A DNA stretch of 64,000 nt, taken from assembly GCF_029852145.1 (NCBI RefSeq), contig NC_079973.1:13102385-13166384 (forward strand), written 5' to 3'. This stretch comes from Microplitis mediator. Lineage: Eukaryota; Arthropoda; Insecta; Hymenoptera; Braconidae. Of this stretch, positions 1 through 12,295 are shown one piece after another (the first letter of the stretch is position 1; each line of letters starts with the position of its first letter). Both the position numbers and the translations under genes were made by a program. Below the pieces are notes generated by a model. That model saw only the letters and a program-made list of their open reading frames with translations, was not told the origin of the DNA and ran no database searches.

Positions 1-735
1 TACGAGTATGCCATTTCTGTCGGGCTTGAAGGTGGCGGGGTTACGGAATCTATATGAATTTGATTGTGATTTTGAGCTTGATGATGATTACTATGAACTT
101 GATGTATATTAGTGTTGTTATTATTATCAGTATTGTTTCTTAAAAGAATATTTTCTAGAATCGAACTACTTGGACTTGTCATACATGATGTCCGACCGGT
201 CGTAGACATTGGAGGAGAATTACCTTTCACCTCCAGCTCGTAAAAAGCTTTAGATTTTTTTTCCATATCATCGTCTGTTGATGTAGAAATAATTGTTGCT
301 TTTTGGATTATCGGGGATGCTGATTTCTGTGGTATTTCCGGTGTTACTGCACGAATTATTTCTTCTTTGTCTTTGATATCTTGATTTTTGCTTGACTGGA
401 AGTTATTGTAAGTCTTGCTTATCTTTATCTTAACTTTTCTGTATTCATTTTTTATAACTACGGTGTCTTGTTTTATCACACTGTTGCCGTTTGATGACGG
501 CGGCGGTGGTGGTGATGGTGGCGACGACGAGGATGTTGTTCTTGTGTTTTTACTGAAGTCAAGAACGTAGTTGTTCTCGGAGTCTGATTCGCTGCTCTCT
601 TCATGAGGCGGCGTGAGAATCTCATCGTGATAACCGTTTGAATGATAACCCTCGTCGGATCTCACTGATCCTTCCGTTGGTGTCATTTGACACCGTCGCT
701 CGTACACTACTGAGTCCTTCAAGGTTATCCTCTCG
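1..735 (-). CDS. Blimp-1: Blimp-1 coding exon 5 (linker, incomplete at window edge)
   Basis: Acceptor TTATTAG at 741-736; the first base completes the AGC codon left open by exon 4. The frame stays open for all 735 bases. It encodes a hydrophilic linker containing TPTEGSVRSDEGYHSNGYH, a serine/proline run, the sequence VIKNEY, which fits the psi-K-x-E sumoylation consensus, and Asn/His-rich stretches. No zinc finger has started yet. The donor of this exon lies outside the window. Confidence 0.92.
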
Positions 736-3700
736 CTAATAAATTAAAAAAAATTTCATTCAGTTTTGTTATTTTATAAACCCTTTCTTATTTCGTATGA
801 AAAAACAATATATGGTTAAAATATATAAAATCATATATGTTTGCAACAAAAAAATATATGATATATTTTATTGTATATTATAAAAAATCATATAGAAATT
901 TTGGCCGATTTAATATAAAATTATGTACAGTAGTCAATATATGTATTTCATATATATAACTTATATGTTTTTTCTATTAAGCTATGTATACATTTACATT
1001 TACCTTATAATATATTGTATTGATATATTTTCTTTTGTATTCAAAAAATATAAAATTTTTATATGAAATGAAATATATGGTAGCGTATAATTTATACTAA
1101 ATATGGCACCATATATTTTCATTGTTATATTTAAGCATATATTTTATTCGGTGTATGTATATATATGGGTATATATATTCGCATCAAATTAACTAATTTT
1201 GAAAATTTTAACTGCAATTTAAAGAGTACATTAAAATTTAGATCTCATTTAATTGGAGTTGGTCAAACGAATAAGAAACTTTTTTTTTTTCATACACAAT
1301 ATAAATATATATTTTTATGTATGATAAAAATATAGTTTTCGTATATGACAAGAATATATATTTTCATATATGATAAAAATATATTTTTTGTATATGATTG
1401 ACATATATATTTTATATATGCTAAACATTTACGGACTCGTATATGATGAATATTATATTTTTTAATATAAAAAAAAAATATCAGAAAATATAGTTAAATT
1501 GGTCACATATACCTTCTGATATTTATCATATATTTTTACATATATTTTGACCATATATGTTATTTTCATACGGAATTATTTATATAATTACCTTAATGAA
1601 ATTGACACATCTGATGATGTTGGTATTTCATTTGATGGTAATGCCGATTGTTGAACTTGCTGGCGTATTCGCTGAAGCATAAGCTCTCCCGTAAATGGAT
1701 AATTTAATCTTTCTGCAAATTCTCGACAGTACCATACTAATAATTCTTGGTTCGGTAGAATTGGTTTTATTGTGTAAAAATAAATGTTCATCTGTAAAAT
1801 AGAAAAAATTTTTCCATTAATTTTTGATAAATGAAAACTCTTTTTTCTTAATCAATCAATTACTAATTTTATTAACTGATTGATTGACATGTATATAAAA
1901 ATGCATATAAAAATTTTTTTTAAACTTACTTTATATTGACAGGCTATCAAATTTTGTGACTCAGATGAGTACGCGGGATTTACATATCTCATCCAATTAG
2001 ATTTTTGGATATCGTATCCGTCGATGTAGTAAAACAATTCATTGTCTTTATAAACCTGATGAATATAAAAAAATAATATTTATAATAAATTACGTATTAA
2101 AAAAAAAATCTTTAAATTTATCAATAAATTAAGATTGATATAAATTCTCAACACTAAGTTTTGAAACCTGTTTTGCCATTAACAGGCTTCGTTAACTTTT
2201 TTATTTATTTCTATCATCCTCTCGGATTTTAAATCGTTATTACTTCACACTCATATTACGACAATATAAAGCGAAACTACTGGGGTGATTTTATTTTGTA
2301 TGGCTTTGTATTTATTACACTGTGCTACCAATTGATATTTATTTAAATCTCACATTACAAATATGTAAACATTTACCTTTATCAAATTCATAATTTTTTT
2401 TTTTGTTTAACGTTTAATGTTACGTCCGATTAATTTAAAAATTTTTGTTTAATTCATAAAATTTTAAAAGATACAATGAGCCACGTGAACATCAAAATAT
2501 ATTAAGGAAAATCTTAGTGGGGAGAATAATGCCTGCGTCGACAAAGGTGACAATTATAGAGGGGCAGATAAGAAAATTTTGGGCCCGAAGAACAAAGAAA
2601 AGTCTCCTGACACGTGGCCCCATCGGGAAGATAACCAACAAGGAAAAAAAAAAAGTCTCGCGCTCTTCTGGCTGCATTCATCAAGTTGCGAACAAGTTAT
2701 TTTACAATGAAGAAAAAGAAAAAGAAAAGTGCTAGTATATATTAAACTAGTATAAGTAGGGGAGAGGGGGGCAGAGTGGGCCCCTTAAGGAAAATAATTA
2801 TATCATTCATTTTTTTTCGCATTTACTTCTTTTTAGACCCTTGATACTTATTTTCACTTCATTATGCTGCGTTCATTAAAATTGAAAAATCGAAAATTAG
2901 GGGCAAAGTGGGCCCTCAAAAAAAATTTGGGATTTGATATTTTTTATTCTTTACACGTGTGATATTTGCAAATAACTATGAAACAATTGTATTTTAATAA
3001 TATAAAAGTCATTTTAATAGTCTGCTGCGATATAACTTCAAAACGTAATTTTATTATCTTTAACTTTCTTAATGAATTATATTTAATAAACAGTTTCTGG
3101 TGGTCTATTTTAACCCTCATTATATAAGAAATTTCAATAAGCTTATTATCTGTCCGAAGTTATTGGCGTATAGAAAATTTTGAGAGGCCCACTTTGCCCC
3201 CCAAATTTTTTGAAGCTTTGAAAATTTTAAGGGACCTACTTTGCCCCCTCTTCTCCTACTTAATTTGAAGTTCATCAAGTATTTACACAGGAAAACAGGT
3301 ATAGCAAAATAATTAAAATATTAAATAAAATTTTGAAATGTTCAGTTTAGTAACATCCGATTAATAAAATTAAAATTCAAACACGTGTAATTAAAAATTT
3401 AAATTTTAAATAAAAATAAAAAGTGTTCAGTTCAGTAATCTCAGAATTATAATAAAATTAAAATTCGAGTACGTGTACTGTAAAATTAAAAATACTAATA
3501 TGTTATTTTCATTATAATTTTGAATTTGTAAATTAGAGTCGGCTGATTAGCCACCTAATACTTTTATTATTAATTATGAAGAACTGATTTAAATAACGTA
3601 CCGAAAAATTGTAAAACTAAAAATGATCTAGTACTTATCTCAAACAGTGTTATCAGAGAATAATCTCTCCATCTCAACAATTTTGTAATTGAGTTGGCAA

Positions 3701-5865
3701 TATAGAAATTATAATTTACACATCGTTTAATTAATTTAAAAATACACCTATTCTCCTTAATATAAGATCTCTGGGGTTCCCGGTCTATATATATAGGCTT
3801 CGGCTTGGGCCAAATACCCACAAACATTCGTTTCTGTCAATTCTTGACATAACATTTATGTTAAATAATTATTAATTTAAATTAAGAACTTACCCTCCAA
3901 AAGTACTTTCGATTGGCGTCGACTGGTACAGAATCTTTAGTATATTGCTGGCCAACTAAGGGTCCAAATCGAGTTCCCTTGGGGATATAACTCGTACTCC
4001 AAACACCCAAAACCTAAATCCACAAAAAAAAAAAAATTATTTAGTATTTGATCCATTCATTAATTAATTGAATTATTTTTGTTTCATTCAAATATAAAAA
4101 GAAAGAGAACAAAATTAAATCAAGATCGTGACAGTTTTTATGAATTAAAAACCGTGTTTCTATTTTAACAATGCACTCGATTTCAAAGGTCAACTGAAAT
4201 AATTAATTTATCAAGGTAATGCATAGTCGGTTATTAGATAAAAGCTACTAAAAATAATCCCAAGATTATACTCTCTACACACATTATAAATTCATTATTT
4301 AATGTATGTCGATGTAACTTAAAAAAAATCAAATGACATTTGACCTTTTTCGTTTAATATCGAACTTGTTCAATATTTCATTCAATTATTTATTATTTCT
4401 TTCTATAAATACTTTGTAGTTTGAAGTTTAGTATCAATAAGTTCAATTGTTAATGTATCACTTTGTTTATTATATGAAAACATATATACTATACGTGAAC
4501 TCTTTTTTTTTTAACGAGATTAAAAATTAATTTGTTTTTCTTTTTTTAATTAGAGAGCCTTATCAATCTGTTATTGATTAGTAAAAATGATTAGCATTTT
4601 TTTATGTTTGATTGACGTTTTTTTGTAATTTTCAGGTAAATCTTAATTTTTATAAAACGGAAAAAAAAATACTTTTATTTTATAATTTATTTGAGCTCAT
4701 TGAGCCGTGAAAAAAAAAGTATTGAAACGTTATTATAGATTTGTCATTGAAATTGAAGTATTTAAGAGAGACCACTGTGCGACCGCCTGAAAAAACGATG
4801 ATTTTTGGGAATTTTTTTAAAGAAAACTACTGCATGGAATGTTTTAATGTTTTAAGGATATATTTGTGGATATATAATAAATACAAGATAAAATTTTTTG
4901 ACGAAAAAATTCAAAATTCAGCAAGTTATTCACAATCTCCCAACGCTCAAAAAAAAGTTCCTCCCGCTGCAGTGACCTTCACAGTACCGGAAATCAAAAA
5001 AACCAAAAAGTTTATTAAACTAAAAGGTATTTTTCGTACCATGACCCCGGGCTAAGAAAAAATTGAAACTTAACAAAATGGCGGAGTTGTTAAAAAAAAT
5101 TTCAAATTTTGCGCGAAAATTTGATGATTTTTGGCCTGTCAAAATTACATTTTTGATTCGATCGAAAAACTGAAGGTTTATGGTACATGAAAAAATATAC
5201 AAAAAAAATTGCAATTCAAATCAAGTCGATCGGATGATTTGTCTTCGAGTTATAGATGCAGTAATTTTGAAAAATATATTTTTGAGAACCGATAAGTGGC
5301 TGCTCTTTAAATGGCTGTAACTCTAAATAAATATTCGAGGCATGGACTAGAAATTGTAGTGTTATTTTTGAAGGTATAGACTTTCGAAATATGCAAAAAA
5401 AAAATGAATTGATTTTTCAAAATTTTATACTAGTGGTCTTCCTTAAATCAATAAAAAATAAACTGCAAAATAAAAATGATTTTTTTTTTAATTTTAAGGG
5501 ATTGAGTGTCATGCCTCAGACAAATAAAAATTTTTTTGTGAAAACAATTTTTGATATTTTAAAAATAGATACAAAAAATTGTATCCGGAGCTTAAAATGT
5601 TAATTAATAAAGAACATATTAATATGATGACTTAAAAAATATATTATCATAACTGTTATTAATTAAAAAATATTATTTAAAAATAAAAATAAATACGTAC
5701 ATCATTAAGTGCTTGAGATTGCTTTAGAACAAGATTTCTCGGTAATGATGCCTCCGCCCGATTTGACTCGTTCGCCGACGTCGAGACATCCGGTACCAAG
5801 TAAACCGCGTGTAGTTCAAACTCCTCCTCCCTAAGGGTCGCGTGATCCCACTCGCTAGCCTCCAT
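1..5865 (-). CDS. Blimp-1: Blimp-1 (PRDM1 family) transcriptional repressor, 5' five coding exons, runs off the left edge
   Basis: Spliced minus-strand exons 5865-5701, 4013-3894, 2055-1930, 1791-1592 and 735-1 give one open frame of about 449 codons with agreeing phases and GT-AG junctions. Residues 40-170 form a PR (SET-like) domain with the family hallmarks AEASLPRNL, YIPKGTRFGPL, NRKYFWR, KSNWMRYVNPA and ELLVWYCREFAERL. The rest is a low-complexity linker with an SSSSPPSPPPPP run and the segment TPTEGSVRSDEGYHSNGYH. PRDM1 proteins bind DNA through C2H2 zinc fingers, which must lie beyond base 1, and repress by recruiting cofactors; the PR domain is not known to be an active methyltransferase. 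In Drosophila, Blimp-1 is an ecdysone-induced timing factor that represses ftz-f1. The family assignment is certain; the 3' half is not in the window. Confidence 0.96.
736..1591 (-). other. Blimp-1 intron 4, AT-rich with a degenerate tandem repeat
   Basis: No coding potential. Dominated by TATATG/ATATAT words. Around 1310-1420 a 24-25 bp unit of the form TATGATAAAAATATATTTT recurs about four times. Confidence 0.8.
1592..1791 (-). CDS. Blimp-1: Blimp-1 coding exon 4 (residues 138-204, end of PR domain)
   Basis: Acceptor TTTTACAG, donor AAG/GTAATT, 66 codons plus two bases. It encodes MNIYFYTIKPILPNQELLVW followed by YCREFAERLNYP, the most conserved C-terminal strand and helix of the PR domain, then a glutamine/serine-rich start of the linker. 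Confidence 0.95.
1930..2055 (-). CDS. Blimp-1: Blimp-1 coding exon 3 (residues 96-137, PR domain)
   Basis: 42 codons, phase 0, acceptor ATCAG and donor GTAAGT. It carries YYIDGYDIQKSNWMRYVNPA and SQNLIACQYK, the segment that takes the place of the NHS motif of true SET methyltransferases. Confidence 0.95.
2056..3893 (-). other. Blimp-1 intron 2
   Basis: Non-coding. It contains one inverted-repeat element (2759-3256). The stretch 2517-2735 is purine-rich and open in both directions, but nothing in it resembles a protein. Confidence 0.8.
2759..3256. mobile_element. Short TIR element, family A copy 1
   Basis: Flanked by TA on both sides. Ends are GGGGAGAGGGGGGCAGAGTG and, inverted, GGAGAAGAGGGGGCAAAGTA. 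The 3' two thirds (from about 2930) match 39060-39400 closely, including the word ACACGTGTGATATTTGCAAA. Non-autonomous: no ORF. Confidence 0.85.
3894..4013 (-). CDS. Blimp-1: Blimp-1 coding exon 2 (residues 56-95, PR domain)
   Basis: Exactly 40 codons, phase 0 at both ends, acceptor TTTAG and donor GTAAGT. It reads VLGVWSTSYIPKGTRFGPLV and ends ANRKYFWR, the N-terminal half of the PR domain. Confidence 0.95.
4014..5700 (-). other. Blimp-1 intron 1
   Basis: Non-coding. It carries one TIR element (4765-5453); the remainder is AT-rich with no recognisable feature. Confidence 0.8.
4765..5453 (+). mobile_element. TIR element, family E copy 1
   Basis: TA-flanked, ends AGAGAGACCACT and inverted AGGAAGACCACT. 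The sequence is shared with 27472-28128 in the same orientation and 33074-33755 inverted. The open frame at 4741-5055 is also present, differently broken, in the other copies and is not conserved as protein. Confidence 0.85.
5701..5865 (-). CDS. Blimp-1: Blimp-1 first coding exon (residues 1-55)
   Basis: Starts at ATG 5865-5863 and ends in-frame before a GTACGT donor. The protein begins MEASEWDHATLREEEFELHA and reaches the family signature AEASLPRNLVLK at its end. A pyrimidine/CACAG acceptor lies about 6 bases upstream of the ATG (CTGTCACAG, about 5871-5879), so at least one non-coding 5' exon must lie farther right. A longer N-terminal isoform from another first exon cannot be excluded. Confidence 0.93.
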
Positions 5866-6075
5866 TGTTCACTGTGACAGATATTGAAAATGGTTTTTCA
5901 TTAATAACATCATCAATTACCTTAATATTTATAGTTTATCGATAAATTGGTAAATTTTTAAATTCATCCGCTCAACATTTTGACATTTCAATTCAAACCA
6001 TCGACTATTAAATTCAAATTATTGCAGTGTCTTTCATAACATCATATAATTTTAATAATGTTATTAATAATTGCA

Positions 6076-6078
<3 letters not shown>

Positions 6079-6118
<40 letters not shown>
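6079..6118. repeat. (TA)n microsatellite
   Basis: About 20 uninterrupted TA units. Confidence 0.95.
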
Positions 6119-6121
<3 letters not shown>

Positions 6122-6415
6122 TATTGAAATAGTACCTTCTGTTACAATCCTCATATGTAACAAAATTATTTAAATAAAATTATGATAAAAAAAATTTAAG
6201 CTGCGAAAAAATCTCGGCAGTTGTTAACTTTAACGATTTTTGATTTAAAAAAAAAAAAAAAATTCATTAGTTTATTAATTTTTGATTGAAAGTGAATGGG
6301 AATTTTTTTTTTCTTTTAATTTTTCTTCTAGTAATCGAGAGAAACGATTTTTATAAATGAACAAAGAAAAAAAAATAGATGACGTCGTTGCACTGAGCTT
6401 GCACGCTTTAACACC

Positions 6416-6429
6416 GCGAAAGTGAAACC
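6416..6429 (+). promoter_or_regulatory. Blimp-1-like binding motif
   Basis: GCGAAAGTGAAACC contains the GAAAGTGAAA core of the PRDM1 site. It lies in a GC-balanced island about 550 bp upstream of the first coding exon of Blimp-1, a possible autoregulatory site. The motif match is seen; function is inference. Confidence 0.35.
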
Positions 6430-8488
6430 CGTCCATGCATTGATCGACTGCAAGCGAGAGGACAGAGAGGAGGGTTGAGGTAATGTGGGCGGCAGGGGCT
6501 AAAGAGAATATAAACCCAGAATCATCCTCGACAAAAATACCTTTCCATTTTTGGATTTAAATCGACTATCGACGTTTATATTTTTACCCATAGTTATAAT
6601 TATTCTCTAATATAATTAATATACGTACACTTATTGTTTTTTTTTTTCAAATTACTCGGCAATTAAATTCCAATTATTTAAAATTTAATAATTTTAAATC
6701 AAATAGTCTCTTTTTTTGTTTAGCGTTTTAGTTTATGTAATCCTGTGGTTTTTTAAAGAAATTTCATCAGTCATGATTACAATTTTTAATTTCTTTACAT
6801 TATAAACACTGTTTAGTTTTTTTATATGATTAATAATTATCTTAAACATTTACGAATAAAATAAAATGTAGTTGCCAATCGATCGTTGATGTGTTACGAC
6901 ACGTTTTCAAGAACCTTTATCGATTATCAGGACATCGGTGAGCCTTCATAGGCTTGGAGAACGCGCCTACCAATCACTATATATTTTTTTTTATTTATTT
7001 AATGTTTCAATTATTATTTTTTTCTTTATCAAGAATAAACACTGTTCAAGTAATCAGTCTTATTCATTTTCGATGTTGGAAATTAAAATTTAAAAAAGTA
7101 TTATTTTTTGTGCGAGTCGTTGTTAAGGAAGATCAGTTTAATGTATTTATTATTTTTATATTTTTGTATTGATATTTGTTTCAAGTTCAAATTTATTTAT
7201 TAATTATTTTTATTTTTTTTTAAATTAAATAGTTTATTGATTTTTTTTTATCGTCATCCGCACTTTTGATTTTTGGGAGTCGCCCATTCAAAAACTCTTA
7301 GTGTCATTTAAAAAAAAATCTCAAAGATTTTCCAAGTTCCCTTTCTCTTTTTACATCGCGCATGTCCTTCCTACATTGGGCCACATAAATACACTTACAC
7401 TGCAGCTCAATGTTTAATGAAAAAAAAAAAAAAAAAAAAAAAAAAATTTATGTTTTACTAAAAAAACTAAAATTTATTTGTTAATTTTTTTAAAATCACT
7501 TGTTAAAAAAAAAAAAATTTTGTTAACGATCATACATTTACACTAGTTTTTTAAACAAACTAATAGAGTTACTTATTACCGACACTTAAATAAATATTTC
7601 GTAATTTTATAAATTATCGTTTATTTATTTTACTAAAAGATGAGGGTGAAAATGATTTAAAAAATATTTTAAGTTCGTCTTTGATTTAAATTTAAAAACC
7701 AGGAAATTTTCACACCACAAATGGAAAATTTTTTTGTCAACTCGCGAAGCTCGTTGCGACGAGGGTTTCGCTGATGGCACAGTGTGGAACTCGGGTAGAC
7801 CTGACCTAGCCCAACACGAGTCGGCTTGGCTCGCCTAAGTTGGTATTGGCTGGTGGCGCATGTACAAGTTTTATATATATATTTACTACTATAGATATAT
7901 GGCTGCAACGAGAGGCAGCACCAGCAAAACCCATAGTAGCCGAAGCTCTGGTGCATTTCTCTCCTGCGCTTTCAATCGACCCGCTGCCAAGAGCGCCCTC
8001 TCCCTCTTTACCTTTTATTACTCCCCCGTCAGCCACCCTCTCACAATCCCTCTCATTTTCACATCAATATCACTCTCTTTCGATTTTCATCCCCTCGTAA
8101 TTCTTCGATCATACTTTATATTATTTTCCATTTCCTTAGAGATTTTTTTTTTCTTTTACTTCAAAAGAAATCTATTGTTACATATTATTTTTTTATGCTT
8201 TATACCTTTATTAATTTTTACTAAATTGACAGCATGGATTTTTTTCTTCTTTGTCCTGTTACTTTCGCTGTGCGTCCAGACATCAAAGTCAAATAAGTGA
8301 CAGTAATAGTTACGGTAGAGGGTAAAACCCTTTATAAAGTTCAACGTTATTTATAAAAAAAATTTTATTTATTGAAAAATAATAAATTTACTCATCGATA
8401 ACACACGATTAAATTTATTTATAAATTAATTTGAATTAATTGAATATTCGTTATAGAAATCCTTTAAAAGTACCGGTGTTTTAGCATG

Positions 8489-8501
8489 AGGTCAATGAAC
8501 T
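8489..8501 (+). promoter_or_regulatory. Ecdysone-response-element-like palindrome (IR1)
   Basis: AGGTCAATGAACT fits the 13-base IR1 consensus RGKTCANTGAMCY at every position. It lies 2.6 kb upstream of the Blimp-1 start. Drosophila Blimp-1 is ecdysone-induced, so the position makes sense, but a single motif match is weak proof. Confidence 0.4.
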
Positions 8502-10425
8502 TTGCGAATTCGAGAAGGCTCAGGAATGCAGACACCAGCCATCTCTCATTCATAATTCACAATATAGTTTATAATTTATTATATATATATATATTGGAAT
8601 AAGGTTATTGATGATTGTCATTAAAAAAAAAATTAATAATGATAGTAGATTTGAAAAATTAATGGTATTATTGAATGAAAATTTCACTTTTCCAAGTATT
8701 TTCTTGTGTTCACTTGAACGATCTCGCCCGTGTGAGTGAGCGACTAGCGAAGAATTTCCGCGTGAATCGGCGACGACTACTAACCCAGATACGTCTTCAG
8801 GTCGTCGATCTCGAGACTTCTCGAAGAAGTTTACTCCATGTGTACCAGATAACATTTCTATGATCGTTTTTACACTCTCATAAGTCCCAATGACGGCTCA
8901 CATCAATTTAGTATATATGTGTACATATTTTTTTGTCGGGTAATTCAAATTCATATATCATCGAGCATATAATATATATCAATAATACATATCAATGTAT
9001 TTATAGTTTTTTTTTATAATTAAATTTAATTAATTGTTACAATATCCATGAAGGGAAATGTAACGTGTATATAAATATGAAATAAAGATTTAATAGTACA
9101 TATATATAACTGGATAAATTCTCATCGAGTTCATTGTACCTTGATCACATTCACAAGAAATCTCCCGTAATCGGTGTTGTAGGCGATCGTGGGCAAATGT
9201 AAACCGGAAAAGTAACGAGTAAGTGAATTAGCGAGTCTTCTTTCTTCTTCATAAATAAGTTTATATATATGTATATAAATATATAGTGTCTTCTCCCCTC
9301 TCAATTTCTTTCCTATATTTTACCACTACTATTTCTTAGTATAACCTCAAGTAAAGTACAAGTTCGTCATCAGGGCGTTCGTTCATTCTCTCTGCTGGTT
9401 ATACTCGTCCGGTTGCGGGCTCAAAAGAAGGTCTCTGCCGGTCATTGTCCCACTTGATAATCACCTCACCATCTGGACTTGGACTTGGACCACAAGTATC
9501 ATTTTAATCAATTCTATATAGATTTTCTACTTTTTATAAAATATATATTTTTTTTTTATATCAATACATAATAGATATACAATAAATTAATCCTTCACAA
9601 ATGGATACATATATTTATTATTTTTTGGTCTATATATTCGCCAAATAGAGCTTAAATTTTTGACATAGACATTAACGCGGGAAATATCCGCGTGCGTATT
9701 GTGTATTAATGTCATCACATACATTATAAACAAAATTGAATCAATACGGTCTATAACGGGGAGGATTGTAACTGTACACACAATTTCCTACGTAATGTAC
9801 AATAGTAATTCTTGATAGTTACATATAAAACCCACATGATCGACAAAGACATAACAGCCATAAAAACGAGTAAAATAAAGTAGAAAGACCAAGGAGACAA
9901 TATATAAAAATAAAAGGATATATATTTATCCATATATTGAATACGGTAAAATTGTAACGTTACTTATGTCAATTTATACGACAATCTTACGTGTTTCGCG
10001 ATTATCAGTGCATACCGATTGTCCTCTCTCTTTCTGTGCATGTCTATTTATTTATTTTATTCGTGATGCTAATTTTTTTTTTGTTTGATATAAAAAACAA
10101 TATTTTTATCTATTTACTTTTATATTTATCCTATAAACATGTTCCTATGAATTCAAGTGAACATGACTTTAGCTTTGACCATGGGTACATACGCTCGGGT
10201 ATGTAACGCGAACCGTTATATACCAGATACTATACAGAGTACCGTTTCAACTTTGCTGCTGTTGCTGCTGCTGCTGGTGCTGTTGTTATTGAGGGGAAAG
10301 GAATACACGAGACACCAGACTTGAATCGGTGGCCCGGCCAAAAGTAAAACCGAATTCATTTTCGGTCTCGTAAGACCGCAACGCCGGTTTAACACTCGAA
10401 TTTTTAGTTATATGATACACAAAAA

Positions 10426-10438
10426 AGGTCAATGACTT
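10426..10438 (+). promoter_or_regulatory. Second ecdysone-response-element-like IR1
   Basis: AGGTCAATGACTT matches the same consensus with one mismatch, 4.6 kb upstream of Blimp-1 and 1.9 kb from the exact match. Confidence 0.3.
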
Positions 10439-11884
10439 TTACACAGAATTTAAAAAATTTAGAACCTTTTTTTTTAATTATCGCATAAACGTTTTAAATT
10501 TTTTTTTTTTTAATTTGTCAAATTTTTTTGATTTGAGGGTAAATATAATGATTATAATTATGATTAAAATAAAAAACTGGGCAAGTAAAAAATAAAGTAA
10601 GATGAGGATTGGATTCTTGGACCGCAGGACCTCGAATCCGCAAAACCGGAGGTTGAAAAAGTGGGGATAGTTCATTGAACTCGTGGCAGATTGGATTTAA
10701 GGATGATACGTTTTATACACGTGTCAGTATATCTTTCTAGAAGTTAAAAAATAAAAACTAGTATATATATACATATATATCTTTAGTGTTACTTAAAATT
10801 TATTAGTATGAGTATTATCTTATTTTTTTTTTTCCACTGTCTATCTCGCTCAAGTTTTTGTATCTCTTGTATACCTGCCTCCTGCTGTAAAGATCAATGT
10901 ACTTTTTCTCGGGTGCGTCAAAGCCAAATTCTCTTTCTGGTTCTTCCTCTGTCTTTCTTTCTCTTTCTTCGTTTCTCTCTCAACAGGATCATCAGAGGAC
11001 ATTGAACTTTTTACTTGCTATCGACTGCGAATTATACCAACGTCCTCGGTTCCTCGTTTTCATTATCATTTTTTAGTGTATATGGAATGTCATTTACAGT
11101 TACACTTAACTCGTTTTTTTTTTTTTTTATTTACATATTTTTTAATTTTATTTCTTGTGTACTCGATTTAGCATAAATAATATGGGCGGTAGTTAAATAA
11201 AAAAAATATATAGGGAATGTAAAGAGTACATAAAGCGACGTATGTGTTAATTCTGACGTAGCGTAAGTAGTAACAGTCAACGAAGTGCGAAACATGAGTT
11301 GCGCTAAATTAACGTATGTATAAAATGACATGAGAAAAGTTTTTAGGATATGTCATATATATGAAGATACTTATGTACATATATAGTGTAAGAGGACGCG
11401 TGCGACAATACTAGTTGTTTATAGTGATGTGTATTATTTAGTAGAGTATAAGTTGTCGAGAAGTAAAGAGAAAGAGGTGGATAAAAAAGAAGGTAGTGAA
11501 GGCGTAGATATGCAAGAGCCGCTACATCATTTCGCTAACTTAATGCGGTACTCTCGCAACACGTAGCAAGTCCAAGCAAAGAGGTCTTTGAACTCGTGGC
11601 ACTCTTGTGCTGCATAACCCATTTTGTAATAGCCCACTTTGTTTAACCGGCACGCGGCATCCTCACACGGCCTGAACTCCAAGCAAAACCCAGATACCTT
11701 TGTCGATATTGCAGCTTTACTTTACTTTGTTTCATTCTCTTATTATCCTTATTATTATTATTACACCAATGGATCCTCATCATTATTCTTTGACTTGCAC
11801 CCCTTCTTTTTTTTATTTTGTGCAAAGAGAATACAAATTTTTAGCTTTTAATTTTTTTTTTTTTTATAATAAATGATAAAATTT

Positions 11885-12295
11885 TGGATGATCCTGAAGT
11901 TAGCCGATGTCTAATAATTTTTGGTTTTGTTTTCTCAACATAAATTATGAAAAAAAAAATATTTGAAAAAATTGCACCTATAGTTTTTTGAATTTTCTAA
12001 ATGTGCATATTTTTAGTTTTTTTTGTCTCATTAATTTGTTTAAATAAAAATAAAAAAATTTTTGATCGTTTGTCAATTTCAGGATCATAAGTTAACAGAC
12101 CATTGAGAATTTTCGGATTTCTTTTCCAACAAATCAATTAAAAATAGTAAAAAATAAAAATATGCACCTGCAGAAAATTTTAAAAACTAAAGGTGCAATT
12201 TTCTAAAATATTTTTTTTTTATAATTTATTATTTTTAAAAAAAATCAAAAAATTATCAGACCTCAGCTGACTTCAGTATCATAATTTTGGAACTA
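11885..12295. repeat. Back-to-back pair of about 200-bp foldback units, family G
   Basis: Each unit runs from GATCCTGAAGTTAGC-type ends through the words TTGCACCTATAGTTTTT and GTGCATATTTTTAG; the second unit is the inverse of the first. Related units occur at 13055-13260, 13918-14115, 14262-14655 and 22117-22325. Confidence 0.8.

Larger units (their letters stand above)
5866..11884. other. Non-coding 5' flank/5' intron of Blimp-1, base-balanced islands
   Basis: No coding sequence is supported. Islands of higher GC and non-repetitive character (about 6370-6540, 6860-6960, 7730-8100, 8460-8870, 9120-9500, 9960-10420, 10600-11060, 11390-11720) sit in AT-rich DNA. A TA microsatellite runs at 6079-6118, a 27-base A run at about 7420-7446 and a CTG-rich stretch at about 10256-10285. 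Given its position behind the first coding exon of a developmental regulator, enhancer or non-coding exon function is likely but not shown. Confidence 0.6.

Noticed and set aside
4741..5055. 104-codon open frame
   Set aside because: It coincides with transposon family E; the other copies break the frame at different places without protein-level conservation.
6372..6540. Alternative coding first exon of Blimp-1 after the CTTGCAG acceptor-like sequence
   Set aside because: A minus-strand ATG with a short open frame exists, but there is no convincing donor and no known family N-terminus.
7669..8300. Four overlapping open frames on both strands in a GC-balanced island
   Set aside because: No frame has codon bias, domain or splice context to prefer it; the island is better explained as regulatory DNA.
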